64,000 nucleotides of DNA from a virus. The notes beneath the pieces were generated by a model, which saw only the letters and a program-made list of their open reading frames with translations, did not search any database and was not told the origin of the DNA. A program made the translations under genes and the position numbers. Below are positions 24,171-33,548 of this stretch, piece after piece; position 1 is the stretch's first letter; each line of letters starts with the position of its first letter. The stretch lies in the IMG/VR virus record IMGVR_UViG_3300048592_000564, positions 1 to 64,000 of that record, one strand, 5' to 3'.

Positions 24171-25626
24171 GCGTCGAGTGGTCCAGGCCGGATTCAGTGG
24201 TGCGGTCGGGGGTGCGGGAACGGAAGCGTTCGAGACCGCCCGATTCTTCATTTCCCGAGGGCTAGAGGTCCACATGGTGCCGACCTGGGAATCGCCCGAC
24301 CCGGTGCGCCGCCAAGAGGTCGAGCAGCTGGGCGTCACGGTCCACTGCATCAAGCCCGCGGGGGTCGGGGACCTGTTACGCGAACTCGGGGGCCCGCCGG
24401 TGGTCTCGTTTTGCAACCCCGGCTTTCTGACGCACTACCGCCGCTTCAAGGAGCACAGCCCGACCGTCTGGGTGAACTGCATGACCTCGATCTCAGGCGA
24501 GGAACGGGCCGCGTGGAAGAAAAACGGGCTCCCGGCCGCGTTCGTGTTCCAGAGCGAATTCCAGCGGCGGCTCCTGGAGCTACGGCTCCAGCGTCACCAG
24601 TACCGCCAGGAGCTCGGGCACCTGATCCGCGGGGCGTTCTGCTTCGACACCTGGGACTTCGACCCGCTGGCCCGCGTCGAGGGCGAGCCGTTCGTGGTCG
24701 GACGCGCGGCCCGGCCCGACCCGTCGAAGTGGTCGAGCAATACCCTGGAGGCACTCGACCCCGTGCCGAACGTCCGGGCGCTATTCCTCGGCGCCGACGA
24801 GCGGGTCCGCCGACAACTCGGGCGGCGACGCTGGGCCGACATGCTCGCGCCGGGAGCCGTGCAGGCAAAGTCCTACTACAAGCGGCTCCACGCGATGATC
24901 TGCTATAACAGCACCGCCAAGGAGAACTGGCCCCGGGTCGGGTTGGAAGCGATGGCGACCGGGGTCCCGCTCGTGGTCGACGGCCACTGGGGCTGGACCG
25001 AGATGGTGCGCCACGGCGAAACCGGGTTCTTGGCCCAGCGGACATCCGAATTCACCGAGTACCTCCGCATCCTGGAGGCCGACGAGGCCCTGCGGCACCG
25101 GATCGCCCAGCAGGCCCGGCACTCCCTGGAGACGGAACTCGCGAACCCAGACGCGATCTGGGGCGGCTGGTGCGGGATCTGGCGCGCCATCGGGGCCGAG
25201 CACTTGTGCGACGTCACGGGACCGTCGCCGCTTGCCCCCTCGATCGAGAACGTGCGGGACCTGCTGGCCGCCCAGCGATCCGACGACGAGGCGCTCATGG
25301 GCAACGCCCGTGCGATCCTGGGCGTCACGGAACCGCCCGGCCAGCAGTTTATCGCCAGCAAGAACATCGAACTGGGCCATCCGGTCTGCTGGCAAGACGG
25401 GATGATTTTAGGATATCCGGTGGTCACCGACCGCTCGATGGAACCGCTCAACCCTGGCGATTTCATGCTAGCCCGACCCGGCCAGCCAAGTGCATTCCGA
25501 TTCGACGCCAAGGAACTGCAGCCCAAGGACTCCCACGAGGCGACGGAGGACACACGGGAACAACTTTCCTGGACACCCGAGACCCCCGACCTACAATCCC
25601 GGCAAACCCCCGAGGAGGAATCATGA
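24163..25626 (+). CDS. Glycosyltransferase, GT-B fold (GT4-like), with C-terminal extension
   Basis: A 487-residue protein. Residues 1-385 are GT-B: GGAGTEAFETARFFISRGLEV at the acceptor side, then VGRAARPDPSKWSSNTLEAL and ENWPRVGLEAMATGVPLVV with the donor-binding glutamates, then an HGETGFL patch. Residues about 390-487 are an acidic, Pro-rich extension not needed for the fold. First gene of the glycan island; ATGA-coupled downstream. Donor and acceptor unknown. Confidence 0.8.
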   Translation: MSERRVVQAGFSGAVGGAGTEAFETARFFISRGLEVHMVPTWESPDPVRRQEVEQLGVTVHCIKPAGVGDLLRELGGPPVVSFCNPGFLTHYRRFKEHSPTVWVNCMTSISGEERAAWKKNGLPAAFVFQSEFQRRLLELRLQRHQYRQELGHLIRGAFCFDTWDFDPLARVEGEPFVVGRAARPDPSKWSSNTLEALDPVPNVRALFLGADERVRRQLGRRRWADMLAPGAVQAKSYYKRLHAMICYNSTAKENWPRVGLEAMATGVPLVVDGHWGWTEMVRHGETGFLAQRTSEFTEYLRILEADEALRHRIAQQARHSLETELANPDAIWGGWCGIWRAIGAEHLCDVTGPSPLAPSIENVRDLLAAQRSDDEALMGNARAILGVTEPPGQQFIASKNIELGHPVCWQDGMILGYPVVTDRSMEPLNPGDFMLARPGQPSAFRFDAKELQPKDSHEATEDTREQLSWTPETPDLQSRQTPEEES

Positions 25627-26105
25627 CAGGCCAGATCCCCATTGTGCAACTCAACGTCGAGTCCATGCGACACACGATGCAGCAGGCATTCAGCCAGCAC
25701 CTGCTCGACATGGACAAGATGTTCCAGCACGCGATCGAGCAAGCGTGCCGGCCTGAAAACGTCCAGGCGGTCCTCCAGGATGCGGCCGAGCGGTTTCTCC
25801 GCGAGGCGGTTGACCAAGATGTCCGGGGCTTCTTCGCCCACGGGCCGGGCCGCGAGGAGGTGCGCCAGATGGTTGCCCGCGCGCTGACGCGCCACCAGGG
25901 GCCCACGGCCGAACAACTCCGTTATCTCGTCAAGTGCTTCGCCGACGACCAGGAGGTCGCGGAGGCGCTCGACCGATTCGACGCCTACGAGCGTGGCGAA
26001 GCGGATCCCGAGCACCGGCCCGACATGGGACCTGAACTCGACCCCTGCGCGACCCCGACGGACCACGGGGCCGCCTATCTGGCAACCAAACAGGAGACCC
26101 GATGA
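25623..26105 (+). CDS. Helical protein of unknown function
   Basis: A 160-residue, mostly helical protein (MRHTMQQAFSQHLLDMDKMF; VLQDAAERFLREAVDQDV), Gln/Asp/Glu-rich. No family. It lies between two glycan genes with ATGA overlaps on both sides. Confidence 0.5.
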   Translation: MTGQIPIVQLNVESMRHTMQQAFSQHLLDMDKMFQHAIEQACRPENVQAVLQDAAERFLREAVDQDVRGFFAHGPGREEVRQMVARALTRHQGPTAEQLRYLVKCFADDQEVAEALDRFDAYERGEADPEHRPDMGPELDPCATPTDHGAAYLATKQETR

Positions 26106-26758
26106 ACACTTTCGACGCCCGAGCGATGCACCAAACGATCGGCCACGACCACGGGATCGTGATCGAGGCCGGAAGCAATGAATTCGACGACACCGCCGGG
26201 TTCGTGGCCGAGATGCCGCTCGCCACGTTTCACTGCTTCGAGTGCGACCCCAGGGCGATCGCGAAGGCGAAAGCGAAGAACCTCCCCGCGAACGTCCACC
26301 TCTACGAGGTCGCGCTCTCGGACCAGGTCGGGACCCACGAGTTCCACCAGAGCGACGGCCAGCCGGACGGCGACTACTGGCGGGGCTACGGGAACCACTG
26401 GGACAAGAGCGGAAGTTTGCTCCCGAACGACCGCCACACCAAATACACGAACTGGATGTCGTTCCTGCCCCCGATCGTGGTCCCGACCACGACCCTGGAC
26501 CACTGGGCGACCGAGTACCTCGCGCCCGACGCGGTCGTGGACCTGATTTGGGCTGACCTCCAGGGCTCGGAAGCCATGATGCTCCGCGGCGGCCAGCAGT
26601 TGATCAAGCGGCTCCGCTACCTGATCGCCGAATGCGACCCGCGGCCGTTATACAAAGGCATGGCCCGCCTCCAGGACCTCGACGCCCTGCTGCCGGGCTT
26701 TACCCGCGTGGCCGAGTACCGGGGATTCAATCACCTTTGGCGGAACGACGCACTATGA
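26102..26758 (+). CDS. FkbM-type SAM methyltransferase
   Basis: A 218-residue protein. GIVIEAGSNEFDDTAGFV is the SAM-binding motif I region, TFHCFECDPRAIAKA the acidic ribose-binding strand, and VDLIWADLQGSEAMMLRGG the FkbM signature. FkbM enzymes O-methylate sugars and small molecules. Tail sequence RVAEYRGFNHLWRN closes the fold. In a run with glycosyltransferases, so sugar methylation is the likely job. Confidence 0.85.
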   Translation: MNTFDARAMHQTIGHDHGIVIEAGSNEFDDTAGFVAEMPLATFHCFECDPRAIAKAKAKNLPANVHLYEVALSDQVGTHEFHQSDGQPDGDYWRGYGNHWDKSGSLLPNDRHTKYTNWMSFLPPIVVPTTTLDHWATEYLAPDAVVDLIWADLQGSEAMMLRGGQQLIKRLRYLIAECDPRPLYKGMARLQDLDALLPGFTRVAEYRGFNHLWRNDAL

Positions 26759-27600
26759 CGGCCATCCGGGTCAACCTGATCGGACAACTGGGAAACCAAT
26801 TGTGCATCCATGTCTTCGCCAAGGTACTGGCAGTCAGGACCGGCCTTTGCTACCGCGCGCCGCGTTGCTTCCTGGACAAGCAGGGCCGCCCGCTCCAGTG
26901 GACCGGCGACCCGCTGTTCACCATGACACCCTCGCCAGGCCGATCGGCCGGCGACCGGCGGCCCGTCAATCTCCGCTGCGGCCACTGGGTGGACGTGCCC
27001 GCACTCGAACACGCGACCCGGATCACGCTGAGTTGCGGCTACTACCAGCGTTACGAGTATTTTCGCCCCTACGTGGACCAGATCAGGAACGAGTGGCTGA
27101 AGCTCCAGCGGCCGTTCCTGGAAACCGACCCCGCGGCGGTGTACTGCCACGTTCGAAGACGTGATTACGTCCCGACCGCCCAGCGGCCCGTCACGCAACA
27201 GCAACAGCCGCTCGCCGCCACGCTGGACGAGTACGCGGCCTGCCTGCGGCACTTCCCGGACGCCCGACGACTCGTGGTCTGCACCGACGATCCCCGGGAC
27301 CCGTGGCTCTACGAACTAAACCGCCTGGGGATCCCGGTGACGATCAATGGCGGGACGTGGGACCACGACCTACTGACGCTCATGAGCGCCGAGAACCTGT
27401 TGATCTGCCAATCGACCTACAGCTGGTGGGCAGGCTTCCTGGGACGCGCCCAGCGGATCGTCTGCCCGGTGTTTCCAGGGACGCACTGGCGGCTTGGACT
27501 GGATGGCGGACTCACGGGACCGCCCCGCAATGGCGACTACCCGTCGCTCTGTGTTGATGATGACCCCCGGTGGATTTGGGAACAAGGAGAGCAAGGATGA
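26755..27600 (+). CDS. Alpha-1,2-fucosyltransferase-like glycosyltransferase (GT11)
   Basis: A 281-residue protein with the GT11 motifs in order: IGQLGNQLCIHVFAKVLA near the start, YCHVRRRDYV (HxRRxDY, about 132-141), and STYSWWAGFLGRA near 223. GT11 enzymes transfer fucose from GDP-fucose to galactose. Whether the donor here is GDP-fucose is unproven, as no GDP-fucose pathway was seen. Confidence 0.85.
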   Translation: MTAIRVNLIGQLGNQLCIHVFAKVLAVRTGLCYRAPRCFLDKQGRPLQWTGDPLFTMTPSPGRSAGDRRPVNLRCGHWVDVPALEHATRITLSCGYYQRYEYFRPYVDQIRNEWLKLQRPFLETDPAAVYCHVRRRDYVPTAQRPVTQQQQPLAATLDEYAACLRHFPDARRLVVCTDDPRDPWLYELNRLGIPVTINGGTWDHDLLTLMSAENLLICQSTYSWWAGFLGRAQRIVCPVFPGTHWRLGLDGGLTGPPRNGDYPSLCVDDDPRWIWEQGEQG

Positions 27601-28907
27601 TCGTAACGGTCGTGGGTACGGGAAAACTTGGTTCGTCGATGGCGGCCCTATTCGCCGCCGCGGGCCATACCGTCTATTGCGTGGACCGCAACCAGGAGTT
27701 CCTGGACGCGATCCGGGACCGGCGAGCACCCGTGCAAGAGCCGGGGCTCCAGGAGTTGATCGACCAGCATGGCGACCGGATGTTGCCAGTGGGGGTCGAC
27801 CAGTGCCACGAGGCGGTGAGGCGAAGCGAATTCGTGTTTATCATTGTCCCGACGCCCTCGACCGCGCGGGGCGACTTCTCGAACGAGTTTATCCTGGACG
27901 CCCTGGAGCCGATCAAGCAGGCGATCGTGGACGGCGCGCGGCCCCATATCGTGGTGACTTGTACCACCAGCCCCGGGGCATGCGAGAACGTCCTGATCCC
28001 GTCCCTGCAGGAGACCGGATGTTGCCCCGGGGTGGACTTCGGTTTCAGTTACAACCCGGAGTTTATTGCGCTCGGGAGCGTGATTCGGGACATGCGAAAC
28101 CCGGACTTTATCCTGATTGGCTCAGTGTTGGTGCGCTGGGCCGACCACCTCAGGCAGTTTTACGAAGAACTTCACCGAGACCTCGGTGACCCGCAGCCGA
28201 CTGTCGCGAAGATGAGCCTCGTGAACGCCGAGATCACGAAACTGGCGGTCAATTGCTTTTGCACGATGAAGATCAGTTACGCGAACCAACTCGCGCGGCT
28301 CTGCGAGGCCATCCCGGGCGCCGACGCCAAAACGGTCACCGACGCCCTGGGGCTCGACGCGCGAATCGGCCGAAAGTACCTCGCCCCTGCGTCGATTTTC
28401 GGCGGCCCATGCTTCCCCCGTGACGGCCGCGCGTTCGAGCACGCCTGCCGAGCGACATCCACCACCGGATCGCCACTCGTCGAAGCCACGCAAGACATCA
28501 ATCAGATGGTCGTCAATCACTTCGTGGACCTGATTGACCGCGGAACACCAGACCGGCTCGCGATCTTGGGCCTGAGCTACAAGCCCGATACCCCGATGAC
28601 CGACGAATCGCTCGCGACCCAGCTCATTCCCAGCTATGCGGGCCACTTGACGGAGAACATTCGGCTTCACGACCCAATGGCCAAGATTCACGCCGCGCAC
28701 TGCCGGCAATTCGAGAGTGCCCAGGAGGCCGTCCAGGACGCCGACGTGGTCGTGATCGCGACCGCGTGGCCCGAGTACCGAGAACTCAAGCCCGAGTGGT
28801 TCAAGCGGTCCTGTCTGATCCTGGACCTCTGGAACGTGCTCGACCCCGAGGCGTTTCGCAACCACAACCGTTATGTGCCCGGACGAGGACCCGCATGCAA
28901 CGCTTGA
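27597..28907 (+). CDS. UDP-glucose/GDP-mannose 6-dehydrogenase family protein
   Basis: A 436-residue enzyme of full length. N-terminal NAD-binding fold VTVVGTGKLGSSMAALFAAAGH, central domain with FSYNPEFIALGSVIRDM and NAEITKLAVNCF, catalytic cysteine in FGGPCFPRDGRAF (about residue 270), and C-terminal LGLSYKPDTPMTDES. Family members oxidise the C6 of a nucleotide sugar twice to give a uronic acid (UDP-GlcA or similar). Exact substrate cannot be read from sequence. Confidence 0.88.
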   Translation: MIVTVVGTGKLGSSMAALFAAAGHTVYCVDRNQEFLDAIRDRRAPVQEPGLQELIDQHGDRMLPVGVDQCHEAVRRSEFVFIIVPTPSTARGDFSNEFILDALEPIKQAIVDGARPHIVVTCTTSPGACENVLIPSLQETGCCPGVDFGFSYNPEFIALGSVIRDMRNPDFILIGSVLVRWADHLRQFYEELHRDLGDPQPTVAKMSLVNAEITKLAVNCFCTMKISYANQLARLCEAIPGADAKTVTDALGLDARIGRKYLAPASIFGGPCFPRDGRAFEHACRATSTTGSPLVEATQDINQMVVNHFVDLIDRGTPDRLAILGLSYKPDTPMTDESLATQLIPSYAGHLTENIRLHDPMAKIHAAHCRQFESAQEAVQDADVVVIATAWPEYRELKPEWFKRSCLILDLWNVLDPEAFRNHNRYVPGRGPACNA

Positions 28908-29890
28908 TCACGATGTCGACCTTGGGCCAGATCGCCCAAGCGGGTAATCACTTGGCCCAGTACGCGTTTCTCCGCTGGTACGCGCACCTCCACGGCGCCG
29001 AGTACCAGTGTCCACGCTGGGTCGGCCAGTATCTCTTTGGCTTCCAGGACCCGCCCGTGACCGTGAAGCTGCCCCAGGTCGAGGAACGGGTCGGCCCCGC
29101 GCCGCCCGGCCGGATCGGGATTCCGATTCCGCCCGTGGGCGACGAGTGGATCGGCCACGACTGGAAAGGCTACGGGCAATTCGACACCGCGTGGTACCAG
29201 CCCGGCCGAGAATTCATCCAGGGTCTCTACCGCGAACCCGCCGAGCCCCAGCGGTCCCGCGTGCTGCCGTTGGTCGACAAACTTCGCCAGCGAGGCAAGA
29301 CCCTGATCGGGCTACACCTTCGAAGGGGCGACAGCGGCCGGGTAATCTACCCATTTACGCCGATCGAGTGGTGCCTCCGCTGGCTCCACGACAACTGGCA
29401 ACGCTTCGACGACCCCGTGCTCTATTGCTCGACCGAGCAGGCCAGTCTCGCGAGTTGGTTCTGTCACTACAACCCCGTGGTGGCCGAGGACCTTGGGATC
29501 ACGTTCAAGGCGGAACCCTATCCCGGCTACCACTACCCGTTCCCGATCGAGCCCCGGAAGGCCCGGCAACTCGACTTCTTCCCCGATTGGGCGATCCTTC
29601 AGAGGTGCGATGTCCTGCTGGCCAGCGATTCAAGTTTCAGCATGACGGCCGCCTGGACCAGCACTACACTGCGGGAGTGCTGGAGGATGAAACTCAGCCT
29701 CCGGGACTTCGAGCGCACTGATCCGTGGGACATGCACTTTTGCAACCGCGAGCACCTGGACGACTACCCCGGCATCCCCGGGACGGCGATTGATTCCAAC
29801 CCCGGATTCGGCTGGGAAGGATTCCGACCCAAGCACAAGGCCGTGCCCGAGGACCCCACGACGTTCCAACCTTACTTGAGGCCCCGATGA
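28895..29890 (+). CDS. Fucosyltransferase-like glycosyltransferase
   Basis: A 331-residue protein. It shows MSTLGQIAQAGNHLAQYAFLR (the G-N-x-L-x-Q start of GT11-like folds), IGLHLRRGDSG near 133, and VLLASDSSFSMTAAWTS near 247, the counterparts of the HxRRGD and SxxS motifs. More divergent than the gene at 26755. It overlaps the dehydrogenase gene by 13 bases. Confidence 0.7.
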   Translation: MQRLITMSTLGQIAQAGNHLAQYAFLRWYAHLHGAEYQCPRWVGQYLFGFQDPPVTVKLPQVEERVGPAPPGRIGIPIPPVGDEWIGHDWKGYGQFDTAWYQPGREFIQGLYREPAEPQRSRVLPLVDKLRQRGKTLIGLHLRRGDSGRVIYPFTPIEWCLRWLHDNWQRFDDPVLYCSTEQASLASWFCHYNPVVAEDLGITFKAEPYPGYHYPFPIEPRKARQLDFFPDWAILQRCDVLLASDSSFSMTAAWTSTTLRECWRMKLSLRDFERTDPWDMHFCNREHLDDYPGIPGTAIDSNPGFGWEGFRPKHKAVPEDPTTFQPYLRPR

Positions 29891-30063
29891 GCGAAGCACA
29901 GCGAATTTATCTCACGATCTACATGGGAGCAATCAGTGGATGGCTGGCCAATAAGTGGGCCAACCAAGGCGACCAAACAGCCGAGATGGCGCACAAAATC
30001 GCGGACGAGGTCGCAAAGCGCGGCACCATCGCGGTCGTGGACATCGCAAAGGACGACGAATGA
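29887..30063 (+). CDS. Small protein with weak N-terminal hydrophobic segment
   Basis: A 58-residue frame (starts MSEAQRIYLTIYMGAISGW, ends VVDIAKDDE), linked by ATGA overlaps to the genes on both sides. That double coupling is the main reason to call it. Function unknown. Confidence 0.55.
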   Translation: MSEAQRIYLTIYMGAISGWLANKWANQGDQTAEMAHKIADEVAKRGTIAVVDIAKDDE

Positions 30064-30764
30064 TCACCGTCCTGATGGCCGCCAAGACCTCCGCCGAGTA
30101 TATGCCCAACGCGATCGGGTCCCTGTTGGGCCAGACCTTCCAGGACTGGCACCTCGTGATCGGGGTCAACGGCATCCCGGACCAACCGGCCGTCGCCAAT
30201 CAAGCGTGGAGCACCGGCGAGCGCAGCATCCCGAACGACGTCTACGAGATGGCGTGGCTCTACACGCGGCCGTTTTACTCGCGCGTGACCCTCATGAACA
30301 TGCCGGACGCGCGCAATAAAGGCGAGGCCCTGAATCGCATGATGGAGCACGCCCAGGGCGAGTACGTCGCGATCCTGGACGTCGACGACCTCTGGCACCC
30401 GAGGAAACTGGAACTCCAACTCGAAACCGCCCGCCAGACCGGCGCGGACGTGATCGGGACCAGGGGGATGTATTTCGGGGCCGCGCGCGGCTCAATCGGG
30501 GTTCCGGCAGGGCCGGTGACGCTCGACTACCTGCGGCGGCAGAACGGGATCTTGAATTCGTCCGCGCTGATCCGCCGCGAATTCGCCTGCTGGGAACCGA
30601 TGGACGAACCCCTGGAGGATTACGAGCTTTGGCTCCGGCTCGCCAGCACGGGCCACCGGCTCCACAACGACTCCGACTACCTGACCTTCATCCGCTGCCA
30701 CGCGGCCCAGTGGTCCCACGGAAATTGGCACATCGAAGAATTGAGGAAACGCTATGGCGGCTAA
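30060..30764 (+). CDS. Family 2 glycosyltransferase (GT-A)
   Basis: A 234-residue protein: ITVLMAAKTSAEYMPNAIGS at the nucleotide-binding start, GEYVAILDVDDLWHP with the DxD-type motif near residue 105, and LEDYELWLRLASTGHR (the ED catalytic-base region). Standard small GT2 length. ATGA-coupled upstream and overlapping the next gene by 11 bases. Confidence 0.85.
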   Translation: MITVLMAAKTSAEYMPNAIGSLLGQTFQDWHLVIGVNGIPDQPAVANQAWSTGERSIPNDVYEMAWLYTRPFYSRVTLMNMPDARNKGEALNRMMEHAQGEYVAILDVDDLWHPRKLELQLETARQTGADVIGTRGMYFGAARGSIGVPAGPVTLDYLRRQNGILNSSALIRREFACWEPMDEPLEDYELWLRLASTGHRLHNDSDYLTFIRCHAAQWSHGNWHIEELRKRYGG

Positions 30765-32253
30765 CAAACGAGTTGCGCTCTGCTGTTTTGCGACCGGACG
30801 CTACAAGGAATTCCTTCCCGATCTGGCCCGCACCGCGAGGGAGCACTTCGACCCCGGGGACACGCTCGACCTCGTGGGCTTCGTGGACAACGATCAAACG
30901 CCCGCCGGATTCGACCGCGTGTTCCAGATCCCGCACCTCCGCTGGCCCTACGGGACCCTCTACCGCTACCGCTGGCTGGCCGAGCGCGAGAAGGAACTCT
31001 CACAGTACGACTACCTGTTTATGTGCGATGTCGACATGCGGTTCGTCGGCCCGGTCGGGCCCGAGATCCTGGGCGGGCTCGTGGGGGTCCTGCATGCCGG
31101 GCACCTGAAGAAAAACCCCCAGGCGCTGCCCTACTGCCGCCACAAGGGTTCGACCGCGAGGGTGCGGCCCGGACTGGGCACCCGCTACTACGCGGGCGGG
31201 TTCCAGGGCGGGGCCGCGCGCCAGTACCTCAAGGCCTGCCGGCACATCGCGGACAACATCACGCAGGACGAGCGACACCACTACATCGCGGACTGGCACG
31301 ACGAGTCCCACTGGAACGCCTATCTGGTCAGCCGCCCGCCCGCGGTCTCGCTTTCGCCGCAATACTGCTGGGGTGAACCGGACGGCTGCCCACCAGGCAC
31401 CAAGATTCTCGCGCTCGCGAAGGACCACGCGGCGTTCCGGAGTGACGGGGCCGACCCGGCGTCCATCGCGCCCGTCACGGCACCGCCCGAACCCCCGGCC
31501 CCCGTGCCCGCCACGGCGCCCCAGAGCCGCCAGGACGTGAAGGAACTGGTCCGGGCGGTCCAACGGTCCAACCTGCGGCCCGACGCACAGGCAAGCCTCC
31601 AGGGCCTGCTGGGTCAGCTCGACCGGGTACTCGACCGCGCGGCCCCGCGGGTCATGCACGCCGGCCCGCAGGGAGATCTTGCGGCGGTCCTGCGCGAACT
31701 CCTGCCACGCGACCCCGTGGTCTACGTGGACGTCGGGGCCTCGGAGCCGGTCGATTGCTCCAACACCCACCCGTTCTATCTCGCGGGCGGGCACGGGCTC
31801 TTGATCGAACCCCGGCCCAGCTGCTGGTACGCGATCCTGCTCCAACGGCCGCGCGATCGCCTCTACCCGAAGGCGGTCGCGGCCCAGGAGGGCTGGGCCG
31901 ACATGAAGCTCTGCGATGCCTGCTCGTCGCTCGACCAGACCTGGACGAACGAAAAACGGGGCGAACTGCTGGTCCAGACCGAGCCCCTGGGTACCATTCT
32001 GCATCGCTTCCCCGAGATCCGAGACGCCTGCCAGTTGGTCTCGATCGACACCGAGGGGACCGAGGAAGCGGTCATCGGGTCCGTGGACTGGACCACATTC
32101 CGCCCCCAGGTCGCGGTCGTCGAGCATGCGTCATTCCAGCGACCCGAGGAATCCGAGCACCGCGCGGACGCGATCCTGGGGCTCATGCGTGAAAGAGGCT
32201 ACCGGGTCGTCCACCGGGACGCCATCAACCTAGTGTTCAAGAGGATACCATGA
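30754..32253 (+). CDS. Fusion of GT6 glycosyltransferase and FkbM methyltransferase
   Basis: A 499-residue two-domain protein. Residues about 5-225: RVALCCFATGRYKEFLPDL, YLFMCDVDMRFVGPVG (DVD, about 91-93), TRYYAGGFQGG (about 143) and DWHDESHWNAYL (about 179), the motifs of family GT6 (ABO-type galactosyl/GalNAc transferases). A Pro-rich linker and helical segment follow. Residues about 320-499: VVYVDVGASEPVD, LVSIDTEGTEEAV, an FkbM methyltransferase. The GT6 domain has DxD; to my knowledge many bacterial GT6 have NxN there. Confidence 0.85.
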   Translation: MAANKRVALCCFATGRYKEFLPDLARTAREHFDPGDTLDLVGFVDNDQTPAGFDRVFQIPHLRWPYGTLYRYRWLAEREKELSQYDYLFMCDVDMRFVGPVGPEILGGLVGVLHAGHLKKNPQALPYCRHKGSTARVRPGLGTRYYAGGFQGGAARQYLKACRHIADNITQDERHHYIADWHDESHWNAYLVSRPPAVSLSPQYCWGEPDGCPPGTKILALAKDHAAFRSDGADPASIAPVTAPPEPPAPVPATAPQSRQDVKELVRAVQRSNLRPDAQASLQGLLGQLDRVLDRAAPRVMHAGPQGDLAAVLRELLPRDPVVYVDVGASEPVDCSNTHPFYLAGGHGLLIEPRPSCWYAILLQRPRDRLYPKAVAAQEGWADMKLCDACSSLDQTWTNEKRGELLVQTEPLGTILHRFPEIRDACQLVSIDTEGTEEAVIGSVDWTTFRPQVAVVEHASFQRPEESEHRADAILGLMRERGYRVVHRDAINLVFKRIP

Positions 32254-32810
32254 TTCTGGAAAGCAATCTCCCCCGCTGGCTCGTCCGCGCCTTGTCGGTG
32301 CGGTTTGGCATCCGGCAATTCGTCGAAACCGGGACCCTGGAGGGCCACACGGCCGCACTGGTGGCCGAGGTCATCCCCGTGGTCCACACGATCGAGATCA
32401 GCCGCTCGATGTACGACCGGGCTACGAGTGAATGCCGCAAGAACCCTCGGATCACCCGGCACCTCGGGAGTTCGGTGGACGTCATTCCTCAGCTTCTACC
32501 CAGCCTTGCCGGCCCGACGCTCTGGTACCTGGACGGGCACTGGTCCGGCATGGGGCCGAAACTCGGGATCGAGTGCCCGGTCCTGCAGGAACTGGCGCTC
32601 ATCCAGGACAGGCCGCAGGACGTGATCGTGATCGACGACGCCCGGCTGTTCGACGCCCCGCCCTCGCCCCCGCATGATCCCGCCCAGTGGCCCAGCACTG
32701 CCGAGGTCGTGGCCGCCGCAAGGGCGCCGGGACGACACGTCGCCCGATTCCTCGACAGCATCGTGGCCAGCCCCACGCCGCTCTTTGCCGCCTTCCAGGA
32801 GACCCATTGA
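32250..32810 (+). CDS. Class I SAM-dependent methyltransferase-like protein
   Basis: A 186-residue protein. QFVETGTLEGHTAALVAEV is motif I, VVHTIEISRSMYDRA the following acidic strand, and TLWYLDGHWSGMG a conserved DGHxSG motif seen in small methyltransferase-like proteins of glycan clusters. Substrate unknown. It sits one base from the next glycosyltransferase gene. Confidence 0.7.
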   Translation: MILESNLPRWLVRALSVRFGIRQFVETGTLEGHTAALVAEVIPVVHTIEISRSMYDRATSECRKNPRITRHLGSSVDVIPQLLPSLAGPTLWYLDGHWSGMGPKLGIECPVLQELALIQDRPQDVIVIDDARLFDAPPSPPHDPAQWPSTAEVVAAARAPGRHVARFLDSIVASPTPLFAAFQETH

Positions 32811-33547
32811 TGCGTATCCAGGCATTTCTTCCCACATTAGGACGCCCGCACCTGATCGAAGAGGCAATCACGATGTTCTGCCTCCAGAGTTATCAGGACC
32901 GCGAGCTCTTGATCTACGACACCGCGAACCAGATGCCCGAGCAACAGGGCGACCGCTGGCGGATCGTCCACCAGGGCGAGCATCCGTGGTCGATGGGCAC
33001 GACCTGCAACGTCGGGATCAGGATGTCGGACGCCGAACTGGTGTGTCGCTGGGACGATGATGATATGTACGCCCCTTGGCACCTTGAAGCCATCGTGGAA
33101 GCCCTGCAGACGAAGCCCTGGGCCTGCCCGTACAGCGTCTGGGACGCGCAATTCAACCTGGACCGCCCACTGCTCTGCCGGCCCTACCGGAAGACCACTG
33201 AGGATCTCGCCTACGCGGGCACCTGGGCATTCACCCGCGCGGCCTTCGAAGAAATCGGGGGCTACCGCGAAGATTGCTTCCGCGAAGAGGAATGCGAGTT
33301 CCGCACGAGGCTCCACAACCGCTACGGGCCGCCGGCGGATTCCACGGCCGGCCGATTTCCAGCGACCAGCTACGTGTACGCGTGCAACCAGGACCGGGTT
33401 CCCCACTACGGCCAGATGACCGACGACCAGCGACGCGCCCACCAGCGGAAGGCGTGGCCCCGGTGCGACAAGATCGAACCGAAATGGCCCCGCCGCTACA
33501 TGCTCGGGCTGGCGAATGACGGCAAAATCCATCCCCGGAAGTTCTGA
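32810..33547 (+). CDS. Family 2 glycosyltransferase (GT-A)
   Basis: A 245-residue protein. It has RIQAFLPTLGRPHLIEEAI at the start, ELVCRWDDDDMYAPWHLEA (DDDD motif near residue 83), and EEIGGYREDCFREEECEFRTRL (ED acceptor-base region). The last 40 residues are basic. The ATG overlaps the preceding stop by one base. Confidence 0.82.
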   Translation: MRIQAFLPTLGRPHLIEEAITMFCLQSYQDRELLIYDTANQMPEQQGDRWRIVHQGEHPWSMGTTCNVGIRMSDAELVCRWDDDDMYAPWHLEAIVEALQTKPWACPYSVWDAQFNLDRPLLCRPYRKTTEDLAYAGTWAFTRAAFEEIGGYREDCFREEECEFRTRLHNRYGPPADSTAGRFPATSYVYACNQDRVPHYGQMTDDQRRAHQRKAWPRCDKIEPKWPRRYMLGLANDGKIHPRKF

Positions 33548-33548
33548 G

